A stretch of 64,000 nt of DNA from Trichococcus alkaliphilus (GCF_003008695.1 NZ_PXZT01000003.1:65439-129438); one strand, 5' to 3'; positions 35,939-44,551 are shown, numbered from the stretch's first letter. Notes: generated by a model from the sequence alone, not told the origin. Program-made: numbers and translations.

Positions 35939-35954
35939 ATGAATAACCGTTCAT
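35939..35954 (-). promoter_or_regulatory. ArsR/CzrA/CadC-type operator
   Basis: The near-palindrome ATGAATAACCGTTCAT (arms ATGAA/TTCAT, extended flanks CAT.../...GTG) resembles the TGAA-n6-TTCA operators of zinc/cadmium-responsive ArsR-family repressors. It lies immediately downstream of the predicted transcription start. The repressor gene itself is not in the window. Confidence 0.65.
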
Positions 35955-35965
35955 GTGTTGATTAT

Positions 35966-35994
35966 ATTATAATCCTACAGACTGCTTGTGTCAA
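35966..35994 (-). promoter_or_regulatory. Consensus promoter of the metal ATPase
   Basis: Reading leftward, TTGACA (35989-35994), exactly 17 bp, and TATAAT (35966-35971) give a perfect sigma-A consensus. Such a strong promoter only makes sense with tight repression, matching the operator next to it. Confidence 0.85.
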
Positions 35995-36026
35995 TCGGAT
36001 GGAAGTACATTGAATGCCCCCAAAAA

Positions 36027-36052
36027 AAGCCTGCCGCAGCGCGACAGGCTTT
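36027..36052 (-). terminator. Terminator after metallopeptidase
   Basis: AAGCCTG-CGC/GCG-CAGGCTT stem with a three-base loop. The A-run at 36022-36028 gives the - strand T-run. Confidence 0.8.
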
Positions 36053-36069
36053 ACCAAATTCATCATAAA

Positions 36070-36954
36070 TTACAGTTCATCATAAGGGATAGCGAACGTA
36101 TCCCCGCCGCTCAGATCACCTTTTTCGAAGCCTTCCGTGAACCAGCGCATGCGTTGCTCGGAAGTGCCGTGCGTAAAGCTGTCCGGTACGACGTAGCCTT
36201 GATGCTCTTTCTGCAAGGTATCATCCCCTACAGCATGTGCTGCTGTTAAGGCTTCCTCGAAGTCGCCTTCCTCCAGGACGCCCTGCTCCTGGACATAATT
36301 TGCCCAGACACCGGCCAGGTAATCGGCCTGCAGTTCCAACCGCACATTCAGCTCATTGTATTCCGTTTCGCTTAACTGATTACGACTGCTTTGCACCTGA
36401 TCCATAATGCCCAGCAAGTTCTGGACATGATGTCCGACCTCATGAGCGACGACATAGGCCATCGCAAAGTCGCCGGACGCGCCGTATTCTTGCGAAAGCT
36501 GATCGTAGAAACTCAAGTCGATGTATAATTTTTGATCGGCTGGGCAGTAGAACGGTCCGACTTGGGAACCAGCTACACCGCAAGCAGATTGCACCTGACC
36601 TGTATAGAGCACCAACGTCGGTGCCACATACTCCATGTTATTGTTAGCAAATTCTTGTGTCCAAGCATCTTCAGTATAGGCCAATACAACGGATACAAAT
36701 TCTGCCATCTCGTCCTCGGTCTTGTTGCTAGTTTCAGTGACACCTGTCTGTGGCGTTTCAGTCGGCGTGCTGCCGCCGCCACCGCCAAAAAGGTCGCCCC
36801 CTCCGAACAGGGCAATGATGATCATGATGATGATCCCAAAAATTCCGCCGCCTGCCATACCGCTCACGCCTAGTCCGCCGCCACCCGTCGAAAAGCCGCC
36901 ACTGCCGCGTCGATCTTCCACGTTGGAACTTCTTCTTCCACCCTTCCATTTCAT
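36070..36954 (-). CDS. Neutral zinc metallopeptidase (YpfJ family)
   Basis: A 294-residue membrane-anchored putative peptidase. A Gly/Ser/Arg-rich cytoplasmic lead (about 1-35) is followed by a transmembrane helix (about 37-52), a Gly/Thr linker and the catalytic domain. The zinc motif HEVGHH is at about 169-174, with a downstream ELQADYLAGVWA helix that supplies the third ligand. The CGVAGSQVGPFYCP cysteine pair is typical of the family. The active site faces outside. Substrates are unknown. GGAGG precedes the ATG by 7 bases. Confidence 0.92.
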   Translation of the reverse strand: MKWKGGRRSSNVEDRRGSGGFSTGGGGLGVSGMAGGGIFGIIIMIIIALFGGGDLFGGGGGSTPTETPQTGVTETSNKTEDEMAEFVSVVLAYTEDAWTQEFANNNMEYVAPTLVLYTGQVQSACGVAGSQVGPFYCPADQKLYIDLSFYDQLSQEYGASGDFAMAYVVAHEVGHHVQNLLGIMDQVQSSRNQLSETEYNELNVRLELQADYLAGVWANYVQEQGVLEEGDFEEALTAAHAVGDDTLQKEHQGYVVPDSFTHGTSEQRMRWFTEGFEKGDLSGGDTFAIPYDEL

Positions 36955-37451
36955 ACGAATACCTCCAATATTCTATTTTTCGCATCGCTGGCTCTGGTTC
37001 TGCCAACCCCACCCAGACTTTTACTGCAATCCGAAAATCGATTTCATCCATACACTTATTATATATTATTGGCCGATAATTTAAAAAAAATACACCTGAA
37101 CCCGACCGTTCCTTAAGTTGATTTCACGCGCAACAACGCTGTCCGCAACCAGACAAGTCCGTGCTCTGCAACCTCGACTGCATTCATATTGATCAAATTA
37201 TTCCATTGTCGGCATAAAGGACATTTGTTCATTTTCTGTTCAAATGTTTAAATATGCCTAAACGCGCGTTAATAATGCAATGTTCACAACCACTCACGAA
37301 TTTTATGAAAGCACTTCGTTTGTGAATAGATAAATATACTGCAGTAATATTGATTCCGACCCATTATAGGAATAACATGTTTGTAAGCCTATACAAGTTA
37401 TCCTAATCTATTAGGAAGCGGCAAAAAAAGAATCCAAAGGAGCAATCTGCA
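36955..37451. other. Divergent intergenic region with nested inverted repeats
   Basis: About 500 bp without a gene, between the divergent metallopeptidase and SDR genes. It is AT-rich and contains TTCTGTTCA-type repeats near 37226-37247 and TTCACAA (about 37283) facing TTGTGAA (about 37320). The inverted repeats at 37368-37416 are just upstream of the SDR gene. TATACT at 37335-37340 is a possible -10. Confidence 0.5.
37368..37416 (+). promoter_or_regulatory. Overlapping inverted repeats upstream of SDR gene
   Basis: AGGAATAACATG (37368-37379) and ACAAGTTATCCT (37393-37404) form a near-perfect inverted repeat. Its right arm overlaps a second perfect one, TCCTAAT-CT-ATTAGGA (37401-37416). They lie 35-85 bases before the SDR start, consistent with a regulator or leader structure. 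Confidence 0.45.
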
Positions 37452-38195
37452 ATGGGAAAATTAGACAACAAAGTAGCGATCATCACAGGTGCGGCGCAAG
37501 GAATGGGTGCCATGCACGCACGCAAATTCGCGGAGGAAGGCGCCAAAGTAGTCGTAACCGACATCAACGAAGAGGCAGGTAAAGCTTTGGTTGAGGAAAT
37601 CGGCGAAAATGCCGTCTTCATGAAGCTGGATGTTTCAAAATCAGCCAATTGGGAAGAAGTTATCGCACTTACAGAGGAAAAATTTGGACCGGTTACGGTG
37701 CTCGTCAACAATGCAGGCGTCGGTATCTTCAAAACATTGGATCAATTGACGGAAGCTGATTTCCGACTGACATTCGAAATCGACGAGCTGGGCGTGTTCC
37801 TTGGCATGAAAACTGTCGTGTCTTCCATGAAAAAAGCAGGTGTCGGCTCGATCGTCAACATTTCCTCCGTTGACGGACTGGTCAGTGCGCCTACCGCCAT
37901 CGCCTACAGCGCATCCAAGCACGCAGTAACCGGGATGACGAAAGGAGCCGCTGCAGAGCTTGGCCAATTCAACATCCGCGTGAATTCCGTCCACCCTGGC
38001 ATCATCGAAACGCCGATGGCTGAACAAGGTGACGTCTATGAATACATCAAACAACTGGAAAAGGATATTCCTTTGAGACGGACCGCTAAACCGGAGGAAG
38101 TCTCCAATCTGGTCATCTACCTTGCATCCGATGATTCGAGCTACTCGACCGGTTCGCAATTCGTCGTCGACGGCGGCATGATATCCGATCTGTAG
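37452..38195 (+). CDS. SDR family oxidoreductase
   Basis: A 247-residue classical short-chain dehydrogenase/reductase. The cofactor loop TGAAQGMG is at about 12-19, and Asp39 (VVTDIN) favours NAD(H). NNAG is at 87-90, the catalytic triad is Ser with YSASK, and the NSVHPGIIETPM segment follows. The C-terminal DGG motif is present. The sequence is of the type annotated as 3-oxoacyl-ACP reductase, glucose dehydrogenase or 3-alpha-hydroxysteroid dehydrogenase-like; the substrate is uncertain. AAAGGAG is 9 bases before the ATG. Single-gene unit with a terminator and a repeat-rich promoter region. Confidence 0.9.
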   Translation: MGKLDNKVAIITGAAQGMGAMHARKFAEEGAKVVVTDINEEAGKALVEEIGENAVFMKLDVSKSANWEEVIALTEEKFGPVTVLVNNAGVGIFKTLDQLTEADFRLTFEIDELGVFLGMKTVVSSMKKAGVGSIVNISSVDGLVSAPTAIAYSASKHAVTGMTKGAAAELGQFNIRVNSVHPGIIETPMAEQGDVYEYIKQLEKDIPLRRTAKPEEVSNLVIYLASDDSSYSTGSQFVVDGGMISDL

Positions 38196-38232
38196 TAATC
38201 TTTTTAACAAAAGAAGTCTCGTGATACCGAAA

Positions 38233-38286
38233 AAAAACGCGCAAGCAGCTGCCAGACTGTCCTGGCAAACTGCTTTCGCGTTTTTT
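38233..38286. terminator. Bidirectional terminator SDR/TIM-barrel gene
   Basis: AAAAACGCG-AGCAG-GCCAG pairs with CTGGC-CTGCT-CGCGTTTTTT, serving the convergent neighbours. Confidence 0.9.
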
Positions 38287-38293
38287 CAATAGG

Positions 38294-39043
38294 TTAATCT
38301 CTGTGATCTTCCAAGTCTTCGACTTCTTCGATTGTCATGCCTTGATGCTCCTGCATGTAGCGTTCGCGCTCTTTATTGCGGTACTTGTCCATCTTGCGTC
38401 GGAACAATTCGCCGTTGGAAGGCGGGGTCCAGCTGATGGCATTGGCTCCGGCATTGATCGCATCCAGGATCGTTTCATCCGTCGGGCCGCCAGTCGCGAT
38501 GATCGGAACATCAGGGAAATTTTCACGGATTCGACTCACGATATAGGCCGTATCCTTCCCTCCGCTGACGTTCAGGATGTCGACGCCGGCATCCAATCGT
38601 TCCTGAATATCCATGTATTCCGTCACGATCGTACAGACGATCGGGATATCAACAGTTTCTTCTATTTGTCTGATGGTATCGATCGGTGTAGGCGCATTGA
38701 CGACGACTGCCAACGAACCCTGCGCCTCCGAAAACAAAGAGATGTTGGCGCTGCGCTTGCCTTGGGTCGTCCCCCCGCCGACACCGGAAAGGATCGGAAT
38801 GGTTGAGACGTTGGCTATGCTTTGGATGACCGCCGGATGCGGGGTAAATGGATAAACCGCGATGACGGCATCCGCATCGTTATTCAGGATAATCGCAATA
38901 TCCGTCGTAAAGATCAGGGATTTGATTCGTTTCCCAAAAATCCGGATTCCCGAGCAGTTCCGGATCACGCTAGGGACTTGCACTGTATCACTGCGCAAAT
39001 CGGTTGTGATGCTTGGTGCTTCTCTTTTAATTCTTGGTTCCAT
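38294..39043 (-). CDS. TIM-barrel protein of unknown function
   Basis: A 249-residue protein I cannot name with certainty. Repeated strand ends such as DAVIAVYPFTPHP, IPILSGVGGGTTQGKRS, SLAVVVNAPTP, DIPIVCTIVTEY, DILNVSGGKD and PIIATGGPTDETILDAINAGANAISWTPP suggest a (beta/alpha)8 barrel. A C-terminal phosphate-binding site is likely (IATGG plus the NAISW strand), as in flavin- or phosphate-dependent barrels. Relatives in Lactobacillales are simply called hydrolase. The charged tail ends in EDLEDHRD. AAAAGGAG precedes the ATG by 7 bases. It is followed by a terminator and preceded by the DUF975 gene in the same direction. Confidence 0.75.
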   Translation of the reverse strand: MEPRIKREAPSITTDLRSDTVQVPSVIRNCSGIRIFGKRIKSLIFTTDIAIILNNDADAVIAVYPFTPHPAVIQSIANVSTIPILSGVGGGTTQGKRSANISLFSEAQGSLAVVVNAPTPIDTIRQIEETVDIPIVCTIVTEYMDIQERLDAGVDILNVSGGKDTAYIVSRIRENFPDVPIIATGGPTDETILDAINAGANAISWTPPSNGELFRRKMDKYRNKERERYMQEHQGMTIEEVEDLEDHRD

Positions 39044-39089
39044 TATTTCGCTCCTTTTCTGAAAATTTAAATCATAAGGTATGTGCCGA

Positions 39090-39917
39090 TCAGCCGACGA
39101 TAAGGTTTTCTTCCTTCAGGACTTCCGAATAGAAGACAGCACGCGCGGATTTCCTTCTCGGCTCAACAATGAAGGTCAGGATGCCGAAGACAGCGAATGC
39201 CGCCAACATCAATCCTACCAGCAACAATGCTTGATACAATAACGCATCGGAATCAGCCGTTGCCGCTCCGGCATACATGTTGAACGCAGCAATTCCGACA
39301 CCAAAGAACAATGCCACAGGAATCAGGTAAATGACAAAATAAGTCAGATCCAATTGGAAAAGTCTCATCTTTTTGCCCTTCATGAAGGCTTCACTTTGTC
39401 TCAGGATGTCCGTCGTTTTCATATCCGGATTATCGAAATAAATGAAGTTCGATAATGCCAAGGCGTATAGCTTCATGATGCCCGGTATGATCAGCAACAC
39501 AGACCATAGAATGACATAGAAAGCCTGCAGCGCCAGAACGCCCAACGTCTTGAACAACTGGTTTTCAAATGGTTTGAGCAGATGGCCCGACGAAAGCGGC
39601 GTACCGTCCAGCATATCCAGGTACCCCCATTCGTTCCCCATTTGCATGGAGCCGATGATCAGCGCCACGATGATCGAAAGAACCACATTCAGGGTCGTTT
39701 GGAAAGGCGAGTATTGCATTGAGAAGACGGAATCCCAATTCGGCAAGGTTTCCCCTGTCATCTGCATGTTCAAGGCACTTTCGCCCGTCAGCGTTCTGAC
39801 TACCGATTGCATGGTGCTGTTCGCGATAGTGATAAGGATCAGGTTGATGACCGCCATTTTATAATTGCCGCGTAAATATTCTCTAGCCGTGGATCTGATT
39901 TCTTTATTCGTTAACAT
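39090..39917 (-). CDS. DUF975 family membrane protein
   Basis: A 275-residue integral membrane protein. It starts with the DUF975 signature MLTNKEIRSTAREYLRGNYK and has about six hydrophobic helices. A conserved LLIIPGIMKLYALALSNFIYFDNP loop and EPRRKSARAVFYSEVLKEE at the end are typical. No biochemical function is established for the family. AAGGGGTGG lies about 10 bases before the ATG. It lies 47 bp upstream of the TIM-barrel gene, and co-transcription is possible. Confidence 0.88.
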   Translation of the reverse strand: MLTNKEIRSTAREYLRGNYKMAVINLILITIANSTMQSVVRTLTGESALNMQMTGETLPNWDSVFSMQYSPFQTTLNVVLSIIVALIIGSMQMGNEWGYLDMLDGTPLSSGHLLKPFENQLFKTLGVLALQAFYVILWSVLLIIPGIMKLYALALSNFIYFDNPDMKTTDILRQSEAFMKGKKMRLFQLDLTYFVIYLIPVALFFGVGIAAFNMYAGAATADSDALLYQALLLVGLMLAAFAVFGILTFIVEPRRKSARAVFYSEVLKEENLIVG

Positions 39918-40024
39918 ATAATTATGACCACCCCTTACAATTTTCGATAGTGATAGTATACCATAATTGAACTATTTGTAACGCTTTCAGAAAATCCTCT
40001 TTCATTTATTTTCCAAGTGATTTT

Positions 40025-40408
40025 TCAGCGTTCCATTTCATCCACTTTCGCTCCGCAATTCGGGCAAAAATGCGCGCCTTGAGGATAGGAGGCACCGCAG
40101 TTGGGGCATCTGCTTTCAAGCGGTTCGCCGGTTTGATACAGCTGCAGATCGCTGTCCCGGATCGTGATCGTTTCTTTTCGTTCGATTGCTTTGCCAATTT
40201 GCGGATCCAGCAAATACCACGTGTCGCAACAGGTCGTGCGCACAAGGTATTTTTTCCCGAAGGTGATGACCGGGATGAAAAACAGACGGAAACGATTGCC
40301 CACGAGATAGACCTCATAGCGCCCAAAGTGGCCGCAGCGGCTGCACGTGATCGTCTGGTTGTATTCCAGTTGCTTGCGGAACGGCAATACGTCAAAAAAT
40401 AAAAACAT
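40025..40408 (-). CDS. Double zinc-ribbon protein
   Basis: A 127-residue protein with an N-terminal CSRCG ribbon half-site (about 22-26) paired with a CC in RTTCCDTWYLLD. The classic C-terminal zinc ribbon CPNCG...CPNCGA is at about 101-121. Between them lies a stretch with hydrophobic strands (YEVYLVGNRFRLFFIPVITFGKKYLVR) like that of zinc-ribbon family proteins seen with membrane or stress genes. Its ATG shares one base with the stop of the macro-domain gene (TGATG), with GGGGAA just upstream, so translation is coupled to it. Confidence 0.78.
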   Translation of the reverse strand: MFLFFDVLPFRKQLEYNQTITCSRCGHFGRYEVYLVGNRFRLFFIPVITFGKKYLVRTTCCDTWYLLDPQIGKAIERKETITIRDSDLQLYQTGEPLESRCPNCGASYPQGAHFCPNCGAKVDEMER

Positions 40409-40959
40409 CAGTCAGTTCCCCTTTCCAATTCTTCGAATGCCTGCTCGTATACGTGCACTGTCGCATCGTCAAAGCAGACAAAGGTTATTTCGGTGATGTC
40501 GGATCCCGGATGATTTTCCAGATATTTCCGGACGGTTCCGACAGCGATTGCGGTCGCCTGTTCCAGCGGATACCCGTAAATGCCGGTGCTGATTGCCGGG
40601 AAAGCAAGCGTGCGGATTCCGTTGGCGTCGGCCAATTCCAATGATTTTTGGTAGCACGAGGCCAGCAAATCTGCTTCACCGTGCGTTCCGCCCCGCCAGA
40701 TAGGACCGACAGTGTGGATGACATTAGCGGCCTTGAGCCGGAATCCTGGCGTGAGCTTCGCCTCACCGGTTCGGCACCCGTTCAAAAGACGGCAGGCGGC
40801 CAACAATTCCGGCCCGGCGGCTCGGTGGATGGCGCCGTCGACTCCTCCGCCGCCTAACAGGCTCTCGTTTGCGGCATTAACTATGGCATTGACTTCGCAC
40901 TGGGTGATGTCGCCTTTCGCCAAGGATAATGTTGTTTGATTGATCTGCAATCTGTTCAT
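40408..40959 (-). CDS. Macro-domain protein (YmdB-like ADP-ribose hydrolase)
   Basis: A 183-residue macro domain that binds ADP-ribose derivatives and hydrolyses O-acetyl-ADP-ribose or ADP-ribosylated targets. It has [25 protein letters not shown] (Asn and Asp of the active site), [12 protein letters not shown] and [13 protein letters not shown], all diagnostic of the MacroD/YmdB group. GGGAGGA precedes the ATG. It is coupled to the zinc-ribbon gene downstream. A sirtuin that would make O-acyl-ADP-ribose is encoded at 21318-22064, but not linked. Confidence 0.93.
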   Translation of the reverse strand: MNRLQINQTTLSLAKGDITQCEVNAIVNAANESLLGGGGVDGAIHRAAGPELLAACRLLNGCRTGEAKLTPGFRLKAANVIHTVGPIWRGGTHGEADLLASCYQKSLELADANGIRTLAFPAISTGIYGYPLEQATAIAVGTVRKYLENHPGSDITEITFVCFDDATVHVYEQAFEELERGTD

Positions 40960-41148
40960 TCCGATTCCTCCCTCATAAGGTGTTCAGTCCGGACATCTCA
41001 ATATGTACACTTTACCAAAATTTCATTTGATTATCCATTTGGCCGAATCGCGCGGAATGGTCGTGTGAGCGTGGGCGCTCTGCTAGACTTTTGGCCGGAA
41101 AAGGAATTAAATGGAGATGAAGAAATAACCGGAAAGAAGGTTTTCGAG

Positions 41149-42354
41149 ATGGCGGATAATCAGAAGAAGAAAAAGCGGATACTCGGCGTCGAAAGCAATA
41201 TTTTCTTTGTCGGCTTGACCAGTTTCCTGACGGATACAACGACAAAGATGGTCTACAGCATCCTACCTTTGTTCCTTACGACATTGGGCGCCTCGAAAAC
41301 CGAAATCTCCCTGATCGAAGGGATCGCCGAAAGCACCGCTTCCGTCCTCAAATCCCTCTCTGGCTGGTGGAGTGACAAAATCGGCCGCAACAAACCTTTC
41401 ATGATCATCGGTTACGGCATCACCGCCCTGCTTTCTCCGCTCTTCGCTTTCGTGACGACGCCTTTACAGGTCCTGTCGATCCGCTTTGTTGAACGCGTCG
41501 GAAAAGGCATCCGCACCGCTCCCCGGGACAGTCTTGTGGCCGGTTCTTCAGAGGAAAACAACAATGCCGGCCTGAATTTTGGCTTCCATAAAGCGATGGA
41601 CAACAGCGGCGCCATTGTCGGCCCACTGATCGCCTTTGCCGTTTTGGCCGCTTTCCCCGGCGACTACCGGCGCGTCTTCCTGTTTGCGGCTATCCCTGGA
41701 TTTTTGGGGCTTTTGTCGATCATCTTTTTTGTGAAGGAAGCCAAACGCGCCAAATCGGAACGGCTCGGAAAACTGGCCTTCCGGGATTTCCCCAAGGACT
41801 TCTATCTTTTTCTAACCATCGTTTTCCTGTTCACACTAGGGAATTCGACGGATGCCCTTCTCCTGATCAAGGCGAGTGACGTCGGCGTCAGCGATGCGTT
41901 CATCCCGATCATGTATCTGGTATTCAATGCGGTTTCGGTCGCCTTTGCCGTTCCGCTCGGGAAACTGTCCGACAAAATCGGCCGCAAAAGGATCATCATC
42001 GGCGGCTACCTGACGTTCTCGCTGATCTATTTCGGTTTCGGCAAGGCCGCGACCCCCTTCGCCATCGTCGGCCTGTTCGCCTTTTACGGATTGTACAGTG
42101 CCGCCACGGACGGCATCCAGAAAGCGCTAGTATCCGACATCATCGGCAAGGAAAAGAAAGGCACCGGTCTGGGACTCTACAACATGATCCTTGGGATGAC
42201 GTTGCTGCCGGCCAGTCTGATCGGAGGATGGTTGTATGATACCTTCAACAACCAGGTGCCCTTCTACTTTGGTTCCGCCACCGCCTTGCTTTCCGCTTTT
42301 TTGATGTTCCTTTTCTATCGGCGCGGGAAACGCAATGGCACAGCCCATACTTAA
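41149..42354 (+). CDS. MFS transporter
   Basis: A 401-residue, twelve-helix major facilitator. The motif A loop SGWWSDKIGRNKPFMIIGYG lies between helices 2 and 3, and its counterpart LGKLSDKIGRKRIIIGGY in the second half. The RVGKGIRTAPRDSLVAGSS segment is characteristic of a subfamily of uncharacterised MFS exporters. AAGAAGG is 8 bases before the ATG at 41149. The frame is open upstream to 40936 but lacks family similarity and overlaps the divergent promoter area. It is divergent from the macro-domain gene. Confidence 0.88.
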   Translation: MADNQKKKKRILGVESNIFFVGLTSFLTDTTTKMVYSILPLFLTTLGASKTEISLIEGIAESTASVLKSLSGWWSDKIGRNKPFMIIGYGITALLSPLFAFVTTPLQVLSIRFVERVGKGIRTAPRDSLVAGSSEENNNAGLNFGFHKAMDNSGAIVGPLIAFAVLAAFPGDYRRVFLFAAIPGFLGLLSIIFFVKEAKRAKSERLGKLAFRDFPKDFYLFLTIVFLFTLGNSTDALLLIKASDVGVSDAFIPIMYLVFNAVSVAFAVPLGKLSDKIGRKRIIIGGYLTFSLIYFGFGKAATPFAIVGLFAFYGLYSAATDGIQKALVSDIIGKEKKGTGLGLYNMILGMTLLPASLIGGWLYDTFNNQVPFYFGSATALLSAFLMFLFYRRGKRNGTAHT

Positions 42355-42371
42355 TAAAATGCTGCAATCGA

Positions 42372-42407
42372 AAAACCAGCTGGAGCGTATTCGCTTCAGC
42401 TGGTTTT
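42372..42407. terminator. Bidirectional terminator MFS/ydbC
   Basis: AAAACCAGCTG-AGCG/CGCT-CAGCTGGTTTT stem with a TATT loop, between convergent genes. Confidence 0.9.
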
Positions 42408-42411
42408 CTGG

Positions 42412-42621
42412 TTATTTCAACAGTTTGGCGAGGGCCGCCATTTCTTCTTCGCTCAATGTCAGTCCTTTGCCCATCTTTTCGTGTTCCGGACTCCATTCGC
42501 GGATATCGTATTTTGGCGGTCTGCCGTTCCAGCTGACCAGGTTCAATTCTTTCGTCCAACCTTTTGCGGATGTGGACAGGACGCCGAGTTCCTCGACGAT
42601 TTCAAAGGTGATGTCTGCCAT
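42412..42621 (-). CDS. YdbC/PC4-like single-stranded DNA-binding protein
   Basis: A 69-residue protein of the YdbC family (PC4-like fold). It has the four-strand sheet pattern FEIVEELGVLS-KGWTKELNLVSWNGRPPKYDIREWSP followed by a C-terminal helix LSEEEMAALAKLLK. The Lactococcus YdbC homologue binds single-stranded DNA as a dimer. AAAGGA precedes the ATG by about 8 bases. It is a small gene of its own, convergent with the MFS gene. Confidence 0.9.
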   Translation of the reverse strand: MADITFEIVEELGVLSTSAKGWTKELNLVSWNGRPPKYDIREWSPEHEKMGKGLTLSEEEMAALAKLLK

Positions 42622-42772
42622 AGGGAGGATCCTTTCTTTTTTGGAGTTTGAGGTTCGCTGCTTGGTTGCCTTTCGGATCGGCAGCTTACCTCTTTATTAT
42701 AACGTAAATTGGGGTTCATTTAAAATATCCGCTGGAACACTCTCGGAGAAGCAAAGCTGACAAGCTTTCCTG

Positions 42773-43621
42773 TCACCACAAAGCCAATGGTTGTTTAGAA
42801 ACAGGTCGACCATATATGGAGTCGATTTGATTGAATTCTTCATCGGTCAGCCGTATGTTTGCAGCGGCCGCATTATTGACGACATGCTTGCGGTTACTTG
42901 ATTGAGGGATCGCAATTGTTTCTCCGTCCCGGATGCACCAAGCCAACAATAACTGAAAAATATCACACTGATGGTTACTGGCTATTTCGAGCAATACCTT
43001 TTGTTTCGCAAAGTTTGATCCGAGCTTATCGCCTTTCGCGACAGGTGCATAAGCAATCAGAGGGATATCATGCTGTCTCATAACAGGCAACAAATCATAT
43101 TCGATTCCCCGATCACCTAAATTATATCGGACCTGATTCGAAGCGCAGTTCCTTCCGTTTTCCATCTTTATCACGGTGTTTAATTCATTCATATCCAGAT
43201 TGGACACACCCCAAGATTTTATTTTCCCTTTTCTTCTCTCTTTTTCCAACGCTTGGATAGTTTCTTCTAATGGAATATTGCCTTGCCAGTGAAGTAGATA
43301 TTGATCCAGATAATCCACTTTCAGTCTTTTTAAACTATTATCCAAACTGACAGGCAGTTTTTCTCTTGAGGCGTTCATTGGATGGACTTTCGAAACGATA
43401 AACAACTTATCGCGATCATACGGGGTAATGGCCTCTGCAACTAAGCGTTCGGCATTTCCATCCCCATACATTTCCGCTGTATCAATCATCTGGATTCCCT
43501 TTTCTATTCCTGCCATTAAAGCTTCTATCTCTTTGGCGCGCATGTATGCTTTATCACCCATACTCCATGTACCAAAACCGATCGGAAAAACTTCTTTATC
43601 CGCAATTCTCACTTTTTTCAT
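42773..43621 (-). CDS. Aldo/keto reductase
   Basis: A 282-residue (beta/alpha)8 NADPH-dependent reductase. The catalytic tetrad is seen as DTAEMYG (Asp, Tyr), VSKVHP (Lys) and LLHWQG (His). The cofactor part has IPQSSNRKHVVNN. The fold begins KKVRIADKEVFPIGFGTW. ATG 43621 is used because the sequence from here fits the family; the ribosome-binding site is imperfect (AAAGAAAG, 12 bases). It directly follows the LysR gene (gap 27 bp), so it is probably co-transcribed with it. Confidence 0.9.
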   Translation of the reverse strand: MKKVRIADKEVFPIGFGTWSMGDKAYMRAKEIEALMAGIEKGIQMIDTAEMYGDGNAERLVAEAITPYDRDKLFIVSKVHPMNASREKLPVSLDNSLKRLKVDYLDQYLLHWQGNIPLEETIQALEKERRKGKIKSWGVSNLDMNELNTVIKMENGRNCASNQVRYNLGDRGIEYDLLPVMRQHDIPLIAYAPVAKGDKLGSNFAKQKVLLEIASNHQCDIFQLLLAWCIRDGETIAIPQSSNRKHVVNNAAAANIRLTDEEFNQIDSIYGRPVSKQPLALW

Positions 43622-43648
43622 AACTTGTGCCAACTTTCTTTCCCACAA

Positions 43649-44551
43649 TCAAAAATTATCCGAAGCAATAGCACTATTTTTGATGATTTCTTCAATCTCC
43701 TGCAATAATATTTTTACTATGGGGCTGAATATTTGATATTTTTTCCAAATGACATACATGCTTGTCTCTAATGCAGGTTCGAGAGGCCTGAAGCATAAGT
43801 CACTTTCATTTCCCGTATTGACGATCTTATCAAAACTCAAAGCATAACCAAGCCCTTCTTTGACCATGAAGGAAGCGTTGTAGATCAGGTCAAATGTTGC
43901 AACAATGTTCAAGTCATCGATGTGATCGCCGAACCATTTTGGATAATCTTCAGTTATTCCTTGCCTTGATACAATTAATGGAATATGCAGCAAGTCTTTT
44001 TGAGAAATAGTTTTTTTAGCCGCAAGCAGGTTATCTTTTCTCATAATGAGTCCCCAGGTGTCTTTAGAAGGCAGCTTTATGGAATTATATTTTATTGAAT
44101 CAACTTCTTGAGCAATGATAGCAAAATCCAGTAGACCTTTGTCCAGCCTTTCTGTGACTGTTTCAGTATTCCCGCTGTAAAGATGGAAGCAGACACTTGG
44201 ATGTTTATCCTTCAATTTTTTTGCGGCTCTGGCAAAGTATTTGATTGATTCGGACTCAGCACTCCCTACGTAAATATCCCCTCCGCTAATATCTTCCAGC
44301 GCTCGGAATTCATCCAACGTTTTATCGACCATTTCAACAATATCTTCCGCTCTTTTTTTAAGAAGCAGACCCTCGTCCGTCAGTTTGATTGCATAGTTGG
44401 TGCGTAAAAATAGTTTTTTCCCGACAGTCTCCTCTAATGATTTAAGTTGCCTCGAAAGTGTCGGTTGCGTGACATGTAGGCGATCAGCAGCTCTGGTCAT
44501 GTTTCCTTCCCGAGCAACCGCCAAAAAATAACGTAGCACTCTAACATCCAT
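43649..44551 (-). CDS. LysR-family transcriptional regulator
   Basis: A 300-residue regulator. An N-terminal winged helix-turn-helix (MDVRVLRYFLAVAREGN, then TQPTLSRQLKSLEETVG) is followed by a linker helix. The substrate-binding-like effector domain begins DIYVGSAESESIKYF. ATG 44551 gives the standard LysR start with GGGAAG about 8 bases upstream; an earlier ATG at 44566 would add five residues. It sits between an SDR gene (upstream, with its own terminator) and the aldo/keto reductase, both on the same strand, and likely controls them. Confidence 0.92.
   Translation of the reverse strand: MDVRVLRYFLAVAREGNMTRAADRLHVTQPTLSRQLKSLEETVGKKLFLRTNYAIKLTDEGLLLKKRAEDIVEMVDKTLDEFRALEDISGGDIYVGSAESESIKYFARAAKKLKDKHPSVCFHLYSGNTETVTERLDKGLLDFAIIAQEVDSIKYNSIKLPSKDTWGLIMRKDNLLAAKKTISQKDLLHIPLIVSRQGITEDYPKWFGDHIDDLNIVATFDLIYNASFMVKEGLGYALSFDKIVNTGNESDLCFRPLEPALETSMYVIWKKYQIFSPIVKILLQEIEEIIKNSAIASDNF

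Noticed and set aside
37283-37326. Rex operator
   Set aside because: TTCACAA and TTGTGAA occur in the reverse order and about 30 bp apart, unlike a TTGTGAA-n-TTCACAA Rex box.
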